This document shows, piece by piece, positions 44,652-53,719 of a DNA stretch of 64,000 nucleotides (its first letter is position 1; every line of letters starts with the position of its first letter). The stretch spans positions 5,133,501-5,197,500 of the forward strand of contig NZ_CP023407.1 in NCBI RefSeq assembly GCF_003665435.1, read 5' to 3'. Both the position numbers and the translations under genes were made by a program. The notes beneath the pieces were generated by a model. That model saw only the letters and a list, made by a program, of their open reading frames with translations, made no database searches and had not been told where the DNA came from. The stretch comes from Streptomyces fungicidicus (lineage in GTDB: Bacteria > Actinomycetota > Actinomycetes > Streptomycetales > Streptomycetaceae).

Positions 44652-46018
44652 CCACCGAGTCGGTGAGGCCCGAGACGCCCGGGGCGCCCGTGCTGCGCGA
44701 GCCGCCCCTGGCCGGCGGGGGCGTCCCCCTCCTGGGCCACGGCTGGAAACTCGTCCGCGATCCACTGGCCTTCATGTCCCGGCTGCGCGACGACGGCGAC
44801 GTCGTGCGGCTGAGGCTCGGACCGAAGACGGTGTACGCCGTCACCACCCCCGCCCTCACCGGTGCGGTGGCGCTGAGCCCCGACTACATCATCGCCGGCC
44901 CCCTGTGGGAGTCCCTCGAGAGCCTGCTCGGGAAGGAGGGCGTGGCCACCGCCAACGGTCCGCTGCACCGGCGTCAGCGGCGCACCATCCAGCCCGCCTT
45001 CAAGCTGGAGGCGATCCCCGCCTACGGGCCGATCATGACGGAGGAGGCGTACGCGCTCGTGGAGCGCTGGCGTTCCGGCCGGGTGCTGGACGTCACGGCG
45101 GAGTCCTTCCGGGTGGCCGTCCGGGTCGCCACCCGCTGCCTCATGCGCGGCAGCTACATGGACGCCAGGACCGAACGCATCTGCGCCGACCTCGCCACGC
45201 TGTTCAGCGGCATGTACCAGCGCATGGTGGTGCCTCTCGGACCGCTCTACAAGGTGCCGCTCCCGGCCAACCGGGAATTCAACCGGGCGCTGGCCGATTT
45301 GCACCTCCTGGTCGACGAGATCGTCGCCGACCGACGAGCGAGCGGTCAAAAGCCGGACGATTTGCTGACGGCTTTGCTGGAGGCGAAGGACGAGAATGGC
45401 GAGCCCATCGGGGAACAGGAGATCCATGATCAGGTCATCGCCATAATCACCCCCGGCAGCGAAACCATCGGGGCCACGATCATGTCGCTTCTCCTGGTTC
45501 TCGCCGAGCACCCGGAACTCGGCGGCAAGATCCGCGACGAGGTGGAAACGGTCGTGGGCGACCGGCCGGTGGCATTCGACGACGTCCGAAAGCTGACGTA
45601 CACCGCGAATGTCGTCACGGAGACCCTGCGGTTGTATCCGGCCGTCTGGATATTGACGCGCCGTGCGGTGACCGAAACGGAACTCGGCGGCTACCGCATT
45701 CCCCGGGGGGCCGACCTCATCTACAGCCCCTACGCGGTCCAGCGCGACCACCGGTCGTACGGGCGGCACGAGGAGTTCGACCCCGACCGCTGGCTCCCGG
45801 AGCGGGTCAAGGACGTGCCCAAGTACGCGATGAGCCCGTTCAGCGTGGGCAACCGCAAATGCCCCAGCGACCACTTCTCGATGGCCGAGCTCACCCTGCT
45901 CACCGCCGTGGTCGCCTCCGCCTACCGCTTCGAGCAGGTGTCCGGTTCCGATGCCCGCCCCCGGATCGGCATCACGCTCCGGCCGCGCCGGCTGATGCTG
46001 CGGGCGCTGCCCCGCTGA
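44648..46018 (+). CDS. cyp170A1: Cytochrome P450 CYP170A1, albaflavenone synthase
   Basis: A 456-residue P450. The I-helix motif TPGSET, the ETLRLYP (ExxR) helix and the haem loop FSVGNRKCPSDHF with Cys405 are intact. It oxidises epi-isozizaene in two steps to albaflavenone. The S. coelicolor protein also has a reported farnesene synthase side activity. Here the acidic pair Asp237-Asp238 (KPDDLLTALLEAKDE) is in the region where such a second metal site might lie. It is translationally coupled to the cyclase. Confidence 0.94.
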   Translation: MTTESVRPETPGAPVLREPPLAGGGVPLLGHGWKLVRDPLAFMSRLRDDGDVVRLRLGPKTVYAVTTPALTGAVALSPDYIIAGPLWESLESLLGKEGVATANGPLHRRQRRTIQPAFKLEAIPAYGPIMTEEAYALVERWRSGRVLDVTAESFRVAVRVATRCLMRGSYMDARTERICADLATLFSGMYQRMVVPLGPLYKVPLPANREFNRALADLHLLVDEIVADRRASGQKPDDLLTALLEAKDENGEPIGEQEIHDQVIAIITPGSETIGATIMSLLLVLAEHPELGGKIRDEVETVVGDRPVAFDDVRKLTYTANVVTETLRLYPAVWILTRRAVTETELGGYRIPRGADLIYSPYAVQRDHRSYGRHEEFDPDRWLPERVKDVPKYAMSPFSVGNRKCPSDHFSMAELTLLTAVVASAYRFEQVSGSDARPRIGITLRPRRLMLRALPR

Positions 46019-46037
46019 CCCTCCGCGCGGCGCGCGT

Positions 46038-47000
46038 TCAGGCGGCCTGGGGGCCCCTGAACGTGCGCCGGTAGGCGTGCGGGGTCGTGCCGACGGCACG
46101 CACGAAGTGGTGGCGCAGCGCCGCCGCGTTGCCGAAGCCGGTGCGGCCCGCGACCGCGTCCACCGTCTCGTCCGTCGCCTCCAGCAGGTGCTGGGCCAGC
46201 AGCACCCGCTGACGCAGGATCCAGCGGTAGGGAGTGGTGCCGGTCTCCTGCTGGAAGCGGCGGGCGAAGGTGCGCGGGGACATGTGGGCGCGGGCGGCGA
46301 GCTGTTCGACGGTGGTCTCCTCGTCGAGGTGCCGCTCCATCCACACCAGCACCCCGGAGACGGTGTCGCCCCCGGACACCGGCAGCGGGCGCTCGATGTA
46401 CTGGGCCTGCCCGCCGTCGCGGTGCGGGGGCACCACCATGCGGCGGGCGATCCTGTTGGCCACCTCCGGGCCCTGCTCCTTGCGCACCAGGTGCAGACAG
46501 GCGTCGATGCCGGCGGCGGTGCCCGCGGAGGTGATCACCGGGTCCTCGTCGACGTACAGCACATCGGGTTCCACGGTCAGATGGGGGTACTGCCTGGTCA
46601 GCTCCTCCGCGTGCTTCCAGTGGGCGGCGGCGCGCCGCCCGTCGAGAAGTCCGGCGGCGGCCAGCACGAACACCCCGGAGCAGACGCTGAGCACCCGCGC
46701 GCCCCGGTCCACGCCCCGGCGCAGGGCGTCCAGCATCCCGGGCGGGAACTCCCGGGAGGTGTAGGCGGCGCCGGCGGGCACGGCGATGAGGTCCGCCGTC
46801 TCCAGACGCTCCAGACCGTGGGCGACCTGGAGGGAGAAGCCGTTGATGGTGCGCACCGCGGGGCCGTCGGCCGAGGCGACGGCGAAGTCGTAGACCGGCA
46901 GCCCGTCGTCGCTGCGGTCGACGCCGAACACCTCGCAGACGACGCCGAGTTCGAAGGGGTTCACACCGTCGAGGAGGACGGCGGCCACATTCCGGAGCAT
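46038..47000 (-). CDS. nrdS: DJ-1/PfpI-AraC type regulator (NrdS-like)
   Basis: A 320-residue GlxA/FtrA-type regulator. A DJ-1/PfpI-like N-terminal domain has the nucleophile-elbow cysteine in SVCSGVFVLAAAGLL. The AraC HTH near the C-terminus reads AHMSPRTFARRFQQETGTTP. In S. coelicolor the third gene of the nrdABS operon encodes such a protein. Here it lies in the same orientation 363 bases beyond nrdB, with an opposite-strand gene in between. The nrdS name is therefore by position and family, and its ligand and targets are unknown. Confidence 0.75.
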   Translation of the reverse strand: MLRNVAAVLLDGVNPFELGVVCEVFGVDRSDDGLPVYDFAVASADGPAVRTINGFSLQVAHGLERLETADLIAVPAGAAYTSREFPPGMLDALRRGVDRGARVLSVCSGVFVLAAAGLLDGRRAAAHWKHAEELTRQYPHLTVEPDVLYVDEDPVITSAGTAAGIDACLHLVRKEQGPEVANRIARRMVVPPHRDGGQAQYIERPLPVSGGDTVSGVLVWMERHLDEETTVEQLAARAHMSPRTFARRFQQETGTTPYRWILRQRVLLAQHLLEATDETVDAVAGRTGFGNAAALRHHFVRAVGTTPHAYRRTFRGPQAA

Positions 47001-47093
47001 GGCCCCAGTCTGCCGTGCGGTTGGCAGTAAGTCGAGGGTGTGCGGCAGTACTGCCACTCCCGGTAAGGGGTGTAGAGCGGGACAGTGGTGTCC

Positions 47094-47333
47094 ATGGATA
47101 CGACGCAGAGTGAAGCACTGACCGCGATGGTGGCCGTGATCGGCCTGTTCCTGTTCATGACCCTGCCGGCCCTGATCGGCATCGCCCACGAGCGGCGGAC
47201 CGACCGGCAGATCCGGCGGGCCGAGGCGGCGAACGCCGCCGCCGAACGCGGCGACGCGCCGGCCGCGACGCGTCCGGCCGGCGGCCGTCCGGCGAAGGGG
47301 GCCGCCCCGCGTCGCACCGCTCGCGCGGCGTGA
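47094..47333 (+). CDS. Small single-pass membrane protein
   Basis: A ~79-residue protein with a single hydrophobic helix (residues 13-31: MVAVIGLFLFMTLPALIGI), then a basic, Ala/Arg/Pro-rich cytoplasmic tail. The ATG at 47094 was chosen; GTG at 47085 or 47088 is also possible. It lies opposite to the nrd genes, between nrdB and nrdS. Function unknown. Confidence 0.65.
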   Translation: MDTTQSEALTAMVAVIGLFLFMTLPALIGIAHERRTDRQIRRAEAANAAAERGDAPAATRPAGGRPAKGAAPRRTARAA

Positions 47334-47363
47334 CGGCGGGGCGGCCCCCGGGACCGTCCCGGC

Positions 47364-48374
47364 CTAGAAGTCCTCGTCCAGGTCGACCGTGCCCTCCACG
47401 GCGACCTGGTACGCGGACGGCCGGCGCTCGAAGAAGTTGGTCAGCTCCTGGACGCCCTGGAGCTCCATGAAGGAGAACGGGTTCTCCGAGCCGTACACCG
47501 GAGCGAAGCCCAGCCGCACCAGCCGCTGGTCGGCGACGCACTCCAGGTACTGGCGCATCGACTCGGTGTTCATCCCCGGCAGCCCGTCACCGCACAGGTC
47601 CCGCGCGAACTGCAGCTCCGCCTCGACGGCCTCCCGCAGCATGGCGGTGACCTGCTGCCCGAGCTGCTCGTCGAACAGCTCCGGCTCCTCCTTGCGCACG
47701 GTGTCGACCACGTCGAAGGCGAAGGACATGTGCATCGTCTCGTCGCGGAACACCCAGTTGGTGCCGGTCGCCAGACCGTGCAGCAGGCCCCGGCCGCGGA
47801 ACCAGTAGACGTAGGCGAAGGCGCCGTAGAAGAACAGCCCCTCGATGCACGCCGCGAAGCAGATCAGGTTGAGCAGGAAGCGGCGGCGGTCGGCCTGGGT
47901 CTCCAGCCGGTCGAGCTTCTCCACCGAGTCCATCCACCGGAAGCAGAACTCGGCCTTCTCCCGGATGGACGGGATGTTCTCCACGGCCGCGAAGGCCGCC
48001 GCCCGGTCGTCCGGGTCGGGCAGATAGGTGTCGAGGAGCGTCAGATAGAACTGGACGTGCACGGCCTCCTCGAACAGCTGCCGCGACAGGTACAGCCGCG
48101 CCTCGGGGGAGTTGATGTGCTTGTAGAGCGTCAGCACCAGGTTGTTCGCCACGATCGAGTCGCCCGTCGCGAAGAACGCGACCAGCCGCCCGATCAGGTG
48201 CTGCTCCTCCGGGCTGAGCTTCGCGAGGTCGGCGACGTCCGAGTGAAGGTCGACCTCCTCCACGTGCCAGGTGTTCTTGATCGCGTCCCGGTAGCGCTCG
48301 TAGAAGTCGGGGTAGCGCATGGGGCGGAGAGTCAGCTCGAAGCCGGGGTCGAGCAGGTTCTTCGTGGTCTTCAC
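47364..48374 (-). CDS. nrdB: Class Ia ribonucleotide reductase small subunit
   Basis: A 336-residue R2 protein that holds the diiron-tyrosyl radical cofactor. FATGDSIVANN, RQLFEEAVHVQFY and RDETMHMSFAFDVV carry the Glu/His iron ligands. The C-terminal acidic tail VDLDEDF is the usual R1-docking peptide. Its GTG overlaps the nrdA stop (GTGA), so the two are coupled. Confidence 0.93.
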   Translation of the reverse strand: MKTTKNLLDPGFELTLRPMRYPDFYERYRDAIKNTWHVEEVDLHSDVADLAKLSPEEQHLIGRLVAFFATGDSIVANNLVLTLYKHINSPEARLYLSRQLFEEAVHVQFYLTLLDTYLPDPDDRAAAFAAVENIPSIREKAEFCFRWMDSVEKLDRLETQADRRRFLLNLICFAACIEGLFFYGAFAYVYWFRGRGLLHGLATGTNWVFRDETMHMSFAFDVVDTVRKEEPELFDEQLGQQVTAMLREAVEAELQFARDLCGDGLPGMNTESMRQYLECVADQRLVRLGFAPVYGSENPFSFMELQGVQELTNFFERRPSAYQVAVEGTVDLDEDF

Positions 48375-50737
48375 TGGCAGGCCTCGCAGGACTCGGGGTT
48401 TTCCAGGGAGCAGGCGACCGCTTCGGGGTCCGGGCCGGCCTGCACGGGGACGGTGGTGCGGGCCGCGGCCCGGGCGATCCGCGTCGCCGGGCGGGAACGC
48501 AGGTAGTACGTGGTCTTCAGGCCCTGCTTCCAGGCATGGACGTACATCGAGGAGAGCTTCCCGATGGTCGGCGTCTCCAGGAACAGGTTCAGCGACTGGG
48601 CCTGGTCGAGGAACGGGGTGCGGGCGGCGGCCATGTCGATCAGACCGCGCTGCGGGATCTCCCACGCCGTGCGGTACAGCCGCCGCACGTCCTCGGGGAT
48701 CCACGCGAAGTCCTGCACCGAGCCGCCCGCCTCGCGCAGCGCCTCACGGGTGCGCGCGTCCCACACGCCCAGCCGCTTCAGGTCCTCCACCAGATACGAG
48801 TTGACCTGGAGGAACTCCCCGGACAGCGTCTCGCGCTTGAACAGGTTGGACACCTGCGGCTCGATGCACTCGTACACGCCGGCGATGGACGCGATGGTGG
48901 CGGTGGGCGCGATCGCGAGGAGCAGCGAGTTGCGCATCCCGACGGCCGCGATCCGCGCCCGCAGCGCCGCCCAGCGCTCCGGCCAGGTGAGCTCCGTGTC
49001 GTAGTGGTCGGGGTGCAGCACGCCCCGGGCCGTACGGGTCTTCTCCCAGGCGGGCAGCGGACCGCTTCGCTCGGCGAGGTCCGCGGAGGTCTCGTACGCG
49101 GCGAGCATGATCCGCTCCGCGATCCGGGTGGACAGGGCCTTCGCCTCGGGCGAGTCGAAGGGCAGCCGCAGCCGGAAGAGGACGTCCTGCAGGCCCATCG
49201 CGCCCAGACCCACCGGGCGCCAGCGGGCGTTGGAGCGGCCCGCCTGCTCGGTCGGGTAGTAGTTGATGTCCACGACCCGGTCGAGGAAGGTGACGGCCGT
49301 GCGGACGGTCTCGTCCAGCCGCTCCCAGTCGAGGTCGCCGGCGGCCTGGTCGACGAACGCGCCGAGGTTGACCGACCCCAGGTTGCAGACCGCGGTCTCC
49401 CCGTCGTCGGTGACCTCGAGGATCTCCGTGCACAGGTTGGACGAGTGGACGACGTGGCCCGGCTCGGCGGTCTGGTTGGCGGTGCGGTTGGCGGTGTCCT
49501 TGAAGGTCATCCAGCCGTTGCCGGTCTGCGCCAGGGTGCGCATCATCCGGCCGTACAGCTCGCGGGCCGGAAGCGTCCTGCGGGCCAGGCCCTGCGCCTC
49601 CGCGGCCCGGTACGCCGCGTCGAACTCCTCGCCCCACAGGTCGACCAGGCCGGGCACGTCGGCCGGGGAGAACAGCGACCACGGCGCGTCGGCGTCCACC
49701 CGGCGCATGAACTCGTCCGGCACCCAGTGCGCGAGGTTCAGGTTGTGCGTACGGCGGGCGTCCTCGCCGGTGTTGTCGCGCAGCTCCAGGAACTCCTCGA
49801 TGTCGGCGTGCCAGGTCTCCAGGTAGACCGCCGCCGCGCCCTTGCGCCGGCCGCCCTGGTTCACGGCGGCGACCGAGGCGTCCAGCGTCTTCAGGAACGG
49901 GACGATGCCGTTGGAGTGCCCGTTGGTGCCGCGGATCAGCGAACCCCGGGCGCGGATCCGGGAGTAGGACAGGCCGATGCCGCCGGCGTGCTTCGAGAGG
50001 CGGGCGACCTGGTGGTAGCGGTCGTAGATCGAGTCCAGTTCGTCCAGGGGGGAGTCCAGGAGGTAGCAGGACGACATCTGCGGGTGCCGGGTGCCGGAGT
50101 TGAACAGGGCGGGGGAGGAGGGCAGGTAGTCCAGGCGGCTCATCAGCCCGTACAGCGCGGCGACCTCGTCCACCGACCGCGCGCCGTCGTCCTCCGCGAG
50201 ACCGGCGGCGACCCGCAGCAGGAAGTGCTGGGGCGTCTCCACCACCTTGCGGGTGACCGGGTGGCGCAGCAGGTAGCGGCTGTGCAGGGTCCGCAGGCCG
50301 AAGTAGCCGAAGCGGTCGTCGGCCCGGGTGTCGACCAGCGCGTCGAGACGCTCGGCGTGCAGCCGGACGAACGCGGCGGTCCGGTCGGCGATCAGACCCT
50401 CGCGGTGTCCGGTCGCCACGGAGCCGGTGAACGAGGTGACGCCCTGCGAGGCGGCCTCGGCGCGGATGCCGATGGTCAGCAGCCGGGCGGCGAGCCGGGA
50501 GTAGGCCGGGTCCTCGGAGATGAGACCGGCCGCGGCCTCGGTGGCGAGTTCCCGCAGCTCCGCCTCGTCGGCACGGGCCGACCGCCCGCGCAGCGCCGCG
50601 GCGGCGACCCGGCCGGGGTCGGCGTCGGGCAGGTCGGCGGTCAGCTCGGTCAGGGTCCGCAGCAGCGCGGCACCGGGGCCGTCGCTCTCCGGGGTCACGT
50701 CGACCGCTGAAGCCGGATCGGCTGGCGCGATGGTCAC
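48371..50737 (-). CDS. nrdA: Class Ia ribonucleotide reductase large subunit
   Basis: A 788-residue R1 protein. SSCYLLDSP, SNLCTEILE and CNLGSVNL carry the active-site Cys residues. LIRGTNGHSNGIVPFLK is a conserved core, and the C-terminal SCEACQ is the redox-active shuttle pair. The short N-terminus has no full ATP-cone. The GTG has GGGAG upstream. A cobalamin riboswitch lies before it; when B12 is present the class II B12-dependent reductase (not in the window) takes over and this gene is turned down, as established for S. coelicolor. Confidence 0.94.
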   Translation of the reverse strand: MTIAPADPASAVDVTPESDGPGAALLRTLTELTADLPDADPGRVAAAALRGRSARADEAELRELATEAAAGLISEDPAYSRLAARLLTIGIRAEAASQGVTSFTGSVATGHREGLIADRTAAFVRLHAERLDALVDTRADDRFGYFGLRTLHSRYLLRHPVTRKVVETPQHFLLRVAAGLAEDDGARSVDEVAALYGLMSRLDYLPSSPALFNSGTRHPQMSSCYLLDSPLDELDSIYDRYHQVARLSKHAGGIGLSYSRIRARGSLIRGTNGHSNGIVPFLKTLDASVAAVNQGGRRKGAAAVYLETWHADIEEFLELRDNTGEDARRTHNLNLAHWVPDEFMRRVDADAPWSLFSPADVPGLVDLWGEEFDAAYRAAEAQGLARRTLPARELYGRMMRTLAQTGNGWMTFKDTANRTANQTAEPGHVVHSSNLCTEILEVTDDGETAVCNLGSVNLGAFVDQAAGDLDWERLDETVRTAVTFLDRVVDINYYPTEQAGRSNARWRPVGLGAMGLQDVLFRLRLPFDSPEAKALSTRIAERIMLAAYETSADLAERSGPLPAWEKTRTARGVLHPDHYDTELTWPERWAALRARIAAVGMRNSLLLAIAPTATIASIAGVYECIEPQVSNLFKRETLSGEFLQVNSYLVEDLKRLGVWDARTREALREAGGSVQDFAWIPEDVRRLYRTAWEIPQRGLIDMAAARTPFLDQAQSLNLFLETPTIGKLSSMYVHAWKQGLKTTYYLRSRPATRIARAAARTTVPVQAGPDPEAVACSLENPESCEACQ

Positions 50738-50802
50738 GTGGGGCTCTCCCTCGCTCGGCACGGGGCCTCGAAGAGCGCAGGGGGCAGTACACGAGCGCAC
50801 AC

Positions 50803-50835
50803 GGCCTCGCGTCCACCGGCCCATTCCGCGAGGCC
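50803..50835 (-). promoter_or_regulatory. Possible expression-platform hairpin between riboswitch and nrdA
   Basis: A 9-bp inverted repeat GGCCTCGCG (50803-50811) / CGCGAGGCC (50827-50835) lies between the B12 aptamer and the nrdA start. It could be the switching terminator or anti-terminator stem; the exact mechanism is inference. Confidence 0.4.
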
Positions 50836-50867
50836 CGGACGTCAGACACCCGGACCGGACGGCCGGG

Positions 50868-50985
50868 CGCACTGTCGGCAGGTCCTCGGACTGACGCCCA
50901 TGCACGCGGGCATGGGTACACCGTTGCGGGACAGTTCCGGACTCACACCGGATTCCCCTGCGGCGACAGCGAGCATGAGCATACA
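50868..50985 (-). promoter_or_regulatory. Cobalamin (B12) riboswitch of nrdAB
   Basis: Read on the minus strand, the leader contains the conserved GGGGAATCCGGTGTGAGTCC (50958-50939), then GTCCCGCAACGG, and the 3' block GTCAGTCCGAGGACCTGCC (50895-50877), all hallmark elements of the cobalamin aptamer. A B12 riboswitch that represses nrdABS is known in S. coelicolor. The outer boundaries are approximate. Confidence 0.9.
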
Positions 50986-51034
50986 TCTTGTGCCGGGTGC
51001 CGCCAGCAACCCCATATGTTGTGTCGCGGACGTG

Positions 51035-51541
51035 TCAGAGCGTCAACTCATAAGTGAGCAGAGTGATGTCGTCCAGCTCCGGCAGGGGGTTCCAGTCGCG
51101 CTCCGGGCTGCGGGTGAAACCCAGCCGTTCGTAGAGGCGGTGGGCCGAGCGCATGGTGCGCTGCGTCGACAGCACGACCCGGACACAGCCCTCGACGGAC
51201 CGCGCCCGGCCGAGGCAGGCGCGCACCAGGGCCTCCCCGGCACCGCGGCCCCGGGCCGCGCGGGCCACCGCGAGCATCCGGATCTCCGCCTCACCCGGCC
51301 CCGCTATGTCGGCCATCGGCCCGCCGGCCGGCACGAAGGTGACGCCGCCCAGCAGCGCGCCGTTCTCCACGGCGACCAGCACCTCGGCGGCGGCCGCCCG
51401 TTTCGCCACGTCCCTCAGCTCACCGAGGTACGCGTCGCTCTCCCCGAAGTCGAGGAGGCCGTCCCGCAGGTAGGCCCCCGCGGTGATCTCACCGAGTTCC
51501 CCGTGCTCGCCGGGTTCCACCGGCCGGATGACGATGTCCAT
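51035..51541 (-). CDS. GNAT-family N-acetyltransferase
   Basis: A 168-residue GNAT protein. ARGRGAGEALVR is the acetyl-CoA-binding motif A, and RTMRSAHRLYERLGF the family's motif B. The substrate is unknown. It lies upstream of the riboswitch on the same strand but is probably separately transcribed. Confidence 0.85.
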   Translation of the reverse strand: MDIVIRPVEPGEHGELGEITAGAYLRDGLLDFGESDAYLGELRDVAKRAAAAEVLVAVENGALLGGVTFVPAGGPMADIAGPGEAEIRMLAVARAARGRGAGEALVRACLGRARSVEGCVRVVLSTQRTMRSAHRLYERLGFTRSPERDWNPLPELDDITLLTYELTL

Positions 51542-51569
51542 GAGGGGGAGTGTGCCGGACGGGGACGGC

Positions 51570-51601
51570 AGCGGGCCGCCGGATTTCTCCGGCGGCCCGC
51601 T
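51570..51601. terminator. Terminator between the symporter and GNAT genes
   Basis: Perfect 14-bp arms (51570-51583 and 51588-51601, AGCGGGCCGCCGGA) with a TTTC loop, just after the symporter stop on the minus strand. Confidence 0.8.
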
Positions 51602-51618
51602 GCTTGGTGCGTACGGCG

Positions 51619-53247
51619 TCAGTGCGAGCTGCCCGCCGTGGCCGGCGGGAGCTCCACCTGGACACCGGGGTCGCCCGCGTCCGCCGTGTAGTCCTGCGGC
51701 TTGGTCTCGTCGACGCCGTCGGGCGCCTTCACGGCCCGCATCACGAAGGTCAGCACGACCGTGACCAGGACGTTGATCACGAAGGCGGTGAGACCGATGT
51801 AGCCGATCTCGCCGATGCCCGGGATCTCCTTCGACGACCCGCCGAAGTGCTTCTGGGTGGGCGAGGCCACCCCGTACGCGGCGACCGTGCCGTAGACCAT
51901 GCCGACCGCCCAGCCGCCGATCAGCGCCCAGCGGTGGAACCAGCGGGTGAACAGGCCGCCCACCAGCGCCGGGAACGTCTGCAGGATCCAGATGCCGCCC
52001 AGCAGCTGGAAGTTGATCGCGACCGTCTTGTCCATGGTCAGGACGAAGACCAGCGCGCCCACCTTCACCAGCAGGGACACGATCTTGGAGACCTGGGTCT
52101 CCTGCTTCGGTGTCGCGTCCGGCTTGAGGAAGTCCTTGTAGATGTTGCGGGTGAACAGGTTCGCCGCCGCGATCGACATGATCGCCGCCGGCACCAGCGC
52201 GCCGATGCCGATCGCCGCGAAGGCCACGCCCGCGAACCAGTCGGGGAACATGTTCTCGAACAGCTGGGGGATCGCCAGCTGACCGTTGCTGACCTTGACC
52301 CCGGCCGCGATCGCCATGAAGCCGAGCAGCGCCAGCAGGCCCAGCATCAGCGAGTACAGCGGCAGGATCGTGGTGTTGCGGCGGATCACCTCACGGCTGC
52401 GCGAGGACAGCGTCGCGGTGATCGAGTGCGGGTACATGAACAGCGCGAGCGCCGAGCCGAGCGCCAGCGTGGCGTACGTCCACTGGCCAGCCTCGCCCGG
52501 CACCGTCGCGCCGCGCGGCGCGCCCGTGGCCGGGTTGGTCTCGCTGTACGCCTCGCTCGCCCTGGCGAAGATCTCGTCGAAGCCGCCCAGCTTGATCGGG
52601 ATGTAGATGATCGCCACCGCGATCACCAGGTAGATCAGCGTGTCCTTGACGAATGCGATCAGCGCGGGGGCCCGCAGACCGGACGAGTACGTGTACGCCG
52701 CCAGCACACCGAAGGCGATCAGCAGCGGCAGGTCCTTGATGAACCAGTTGGTGTCCTCGCCGCCGCCGACGCCCATCACGTCCAGCACCGCCTGGATGCC
52801 GACCAGCTGGAGCGCGATGTACGGCATCGTAGCCAGGATGCCGGTGACCGCGACGGCCAGCGACAGCCCCTTCGAGCCGAACCGGCCGCGCACGAAGTCC
52901 GACGTCGTCACATAGCCGTGCTTGTGCGACACCGACCAGAGCCGGGGCAGGAAGGTGAAGATCAGCGGGTACACCAGGATCGTGTACGGCACCGCGAAGA
53001 AGCCCGCCGCGCCCGCCGCGTAGATCGCCGCCGGCACGGCCACGAAGGTGTACGCGGTGTACAGGTCGCCGCCCAGCAGGAACCAGGTGACCCAGGTCCC
53101 GAAGGACCGCCCGCCCAGACCCCACTCGTCGAGGCTGTGCTCGTTCTCGGCCTTGCGCCACCGCGAGGCCATGAAGCCCATCGCCGTGACCAGCAGGAAG
53201 AAGAAGATGAAGACGGCGAGTGCCACGCCGTTCACGCCGTCGTTCAC
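51619..53247 (-). CDS. Sodium:solute symporter (SSS family), MctP-like
   Basis: A 542-residue integral membrane symporter with about thirteen hydrophobic helices. The motif DEWGLGGRSFGTWVTWFLLG and the AAIMSIAAANLFTRNI segment are typical of the monocarboxylate (MctP-like) and pantothenate branch. The GTG start overlaps the DUF3311 stop by 4 bases. Such pairs of a small DUF3311 subunit and an SSS transporter are common, so the two probably form one transporter. The substrate is not clear; organic acids or monocarboxylates are likely. Confidence 0.87.
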   Translation of the reverse strand: MNDGVNGVALAVFIFFFLLVTAMGFMASRWRKAENEHSLDEWGLGGRSFGTWVTWFLLGGDLYTAYTFVAVPAAIYAAGAAGFFAVPYTILVYPLIFTFLPRLWSVSHKHGYVTTSDFVRGRFGSKGLSLAVAVTGILATMPYIALQLVGIQAVLDVMGVGGGEDTNWFIKDLPLLIAFGVLAAYTYSSGLRAPALIAFVKDTLIYLVIAVAIIYIPIKLGGFDEIFARASEAYSETNPATGAPRGATVPGEAGQWTYATLALGSALALFMYPHSITATLSSRSREVIRRNTTILPLYSLMLGLLALLGFMAIAAGVKVSNGQLAIPQLFENMFPDWFAGVAFAAIGIGALVPAAIMSIAAANLFTRNIYKDFLKPDATPKQETQVSKIVSLLVKVGALVFVLTMDKTVAINFQLLGGIWILQTFPALVGGLFTRWFHRWALIGGWAVGMVYGTVAAYGVASPTQKHFGGSSKEIPGIGEIGYIGLTAFVINVLVTVVLTFVMRAVKAPDGVDETKPQDYTADAGDPGVQVELPPATAGSSH

Positions 53248-53510
53248 TGCGACGCACCGCCCTTCGCGGCGGAGCGGGCGCGCTGGTCACGCTGCCACAG
53301 CTTGTACGCGATCATGGTCAGCGCGGTGGACAGCAGCACCCACAGCATCTGGTACCAGTAGAAGAACGGGATGCCGATGAACACCGGGTCGGTCTTGGCG
53401 TAGGACCCGACCCACAGCATGGCCACGAACGGTGCGACGAGACAGAGGGCGATGACGACGCGCACGGGCGTCACCACCGGCCCTTCTCTGGTTTCTGGGG
53501 CTTGTGACAT
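53244..53510 (-). CDS. DUF3311 small membrane subunit of the symporter
   Basis: An 88-residue protein with two hydrophobic helices (RVVIALCLVAPFVAML and YWYQMLWVLLSTALTMI). DUF3311 proteins almost always precede SSS-family symporter genes, here with a 4-base overlap. Confidence 0.85.
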   Translation of the reverse strand: MSQAPETREGPVVTPVRVVIALCLVAPFVAMLWVGSYAKTDPVFIGIPFFYWYQMLWVLLSTALTMIAYKLWQRDQRARSAAKGGASQ

Positions 53511-53719
53511 CTGACGGCTCCCGTCCCCTCACTGATCACCGGCGGTAATGCGCAGGAAATCTAGGTCAGGGCGCGGCGCGGTCGTAACCCCTCGTCCGGA
53601 CAGCGGTACCCAGGCGCCGCCCAACCGAGAGGCAACAGCAACGAAATTCCTGTCAACCGCCCGCTTCGTCGGGTTTTGCGGGCCGGGTCCGGGCGCGGAC
53701 CGGCCGTGCCGGGCCCGGT

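Noticed and set aside
48536..50710. 724-codon plus frame opposite nrdA
   Set aside because: Antisense shadow; no domain.
51550..53361. 603-codon plus frame opposite the symporter
   Set aside because: Antisense shadow with His/Asp/Arg-rich composition typical of GC-biased noncoding frames.
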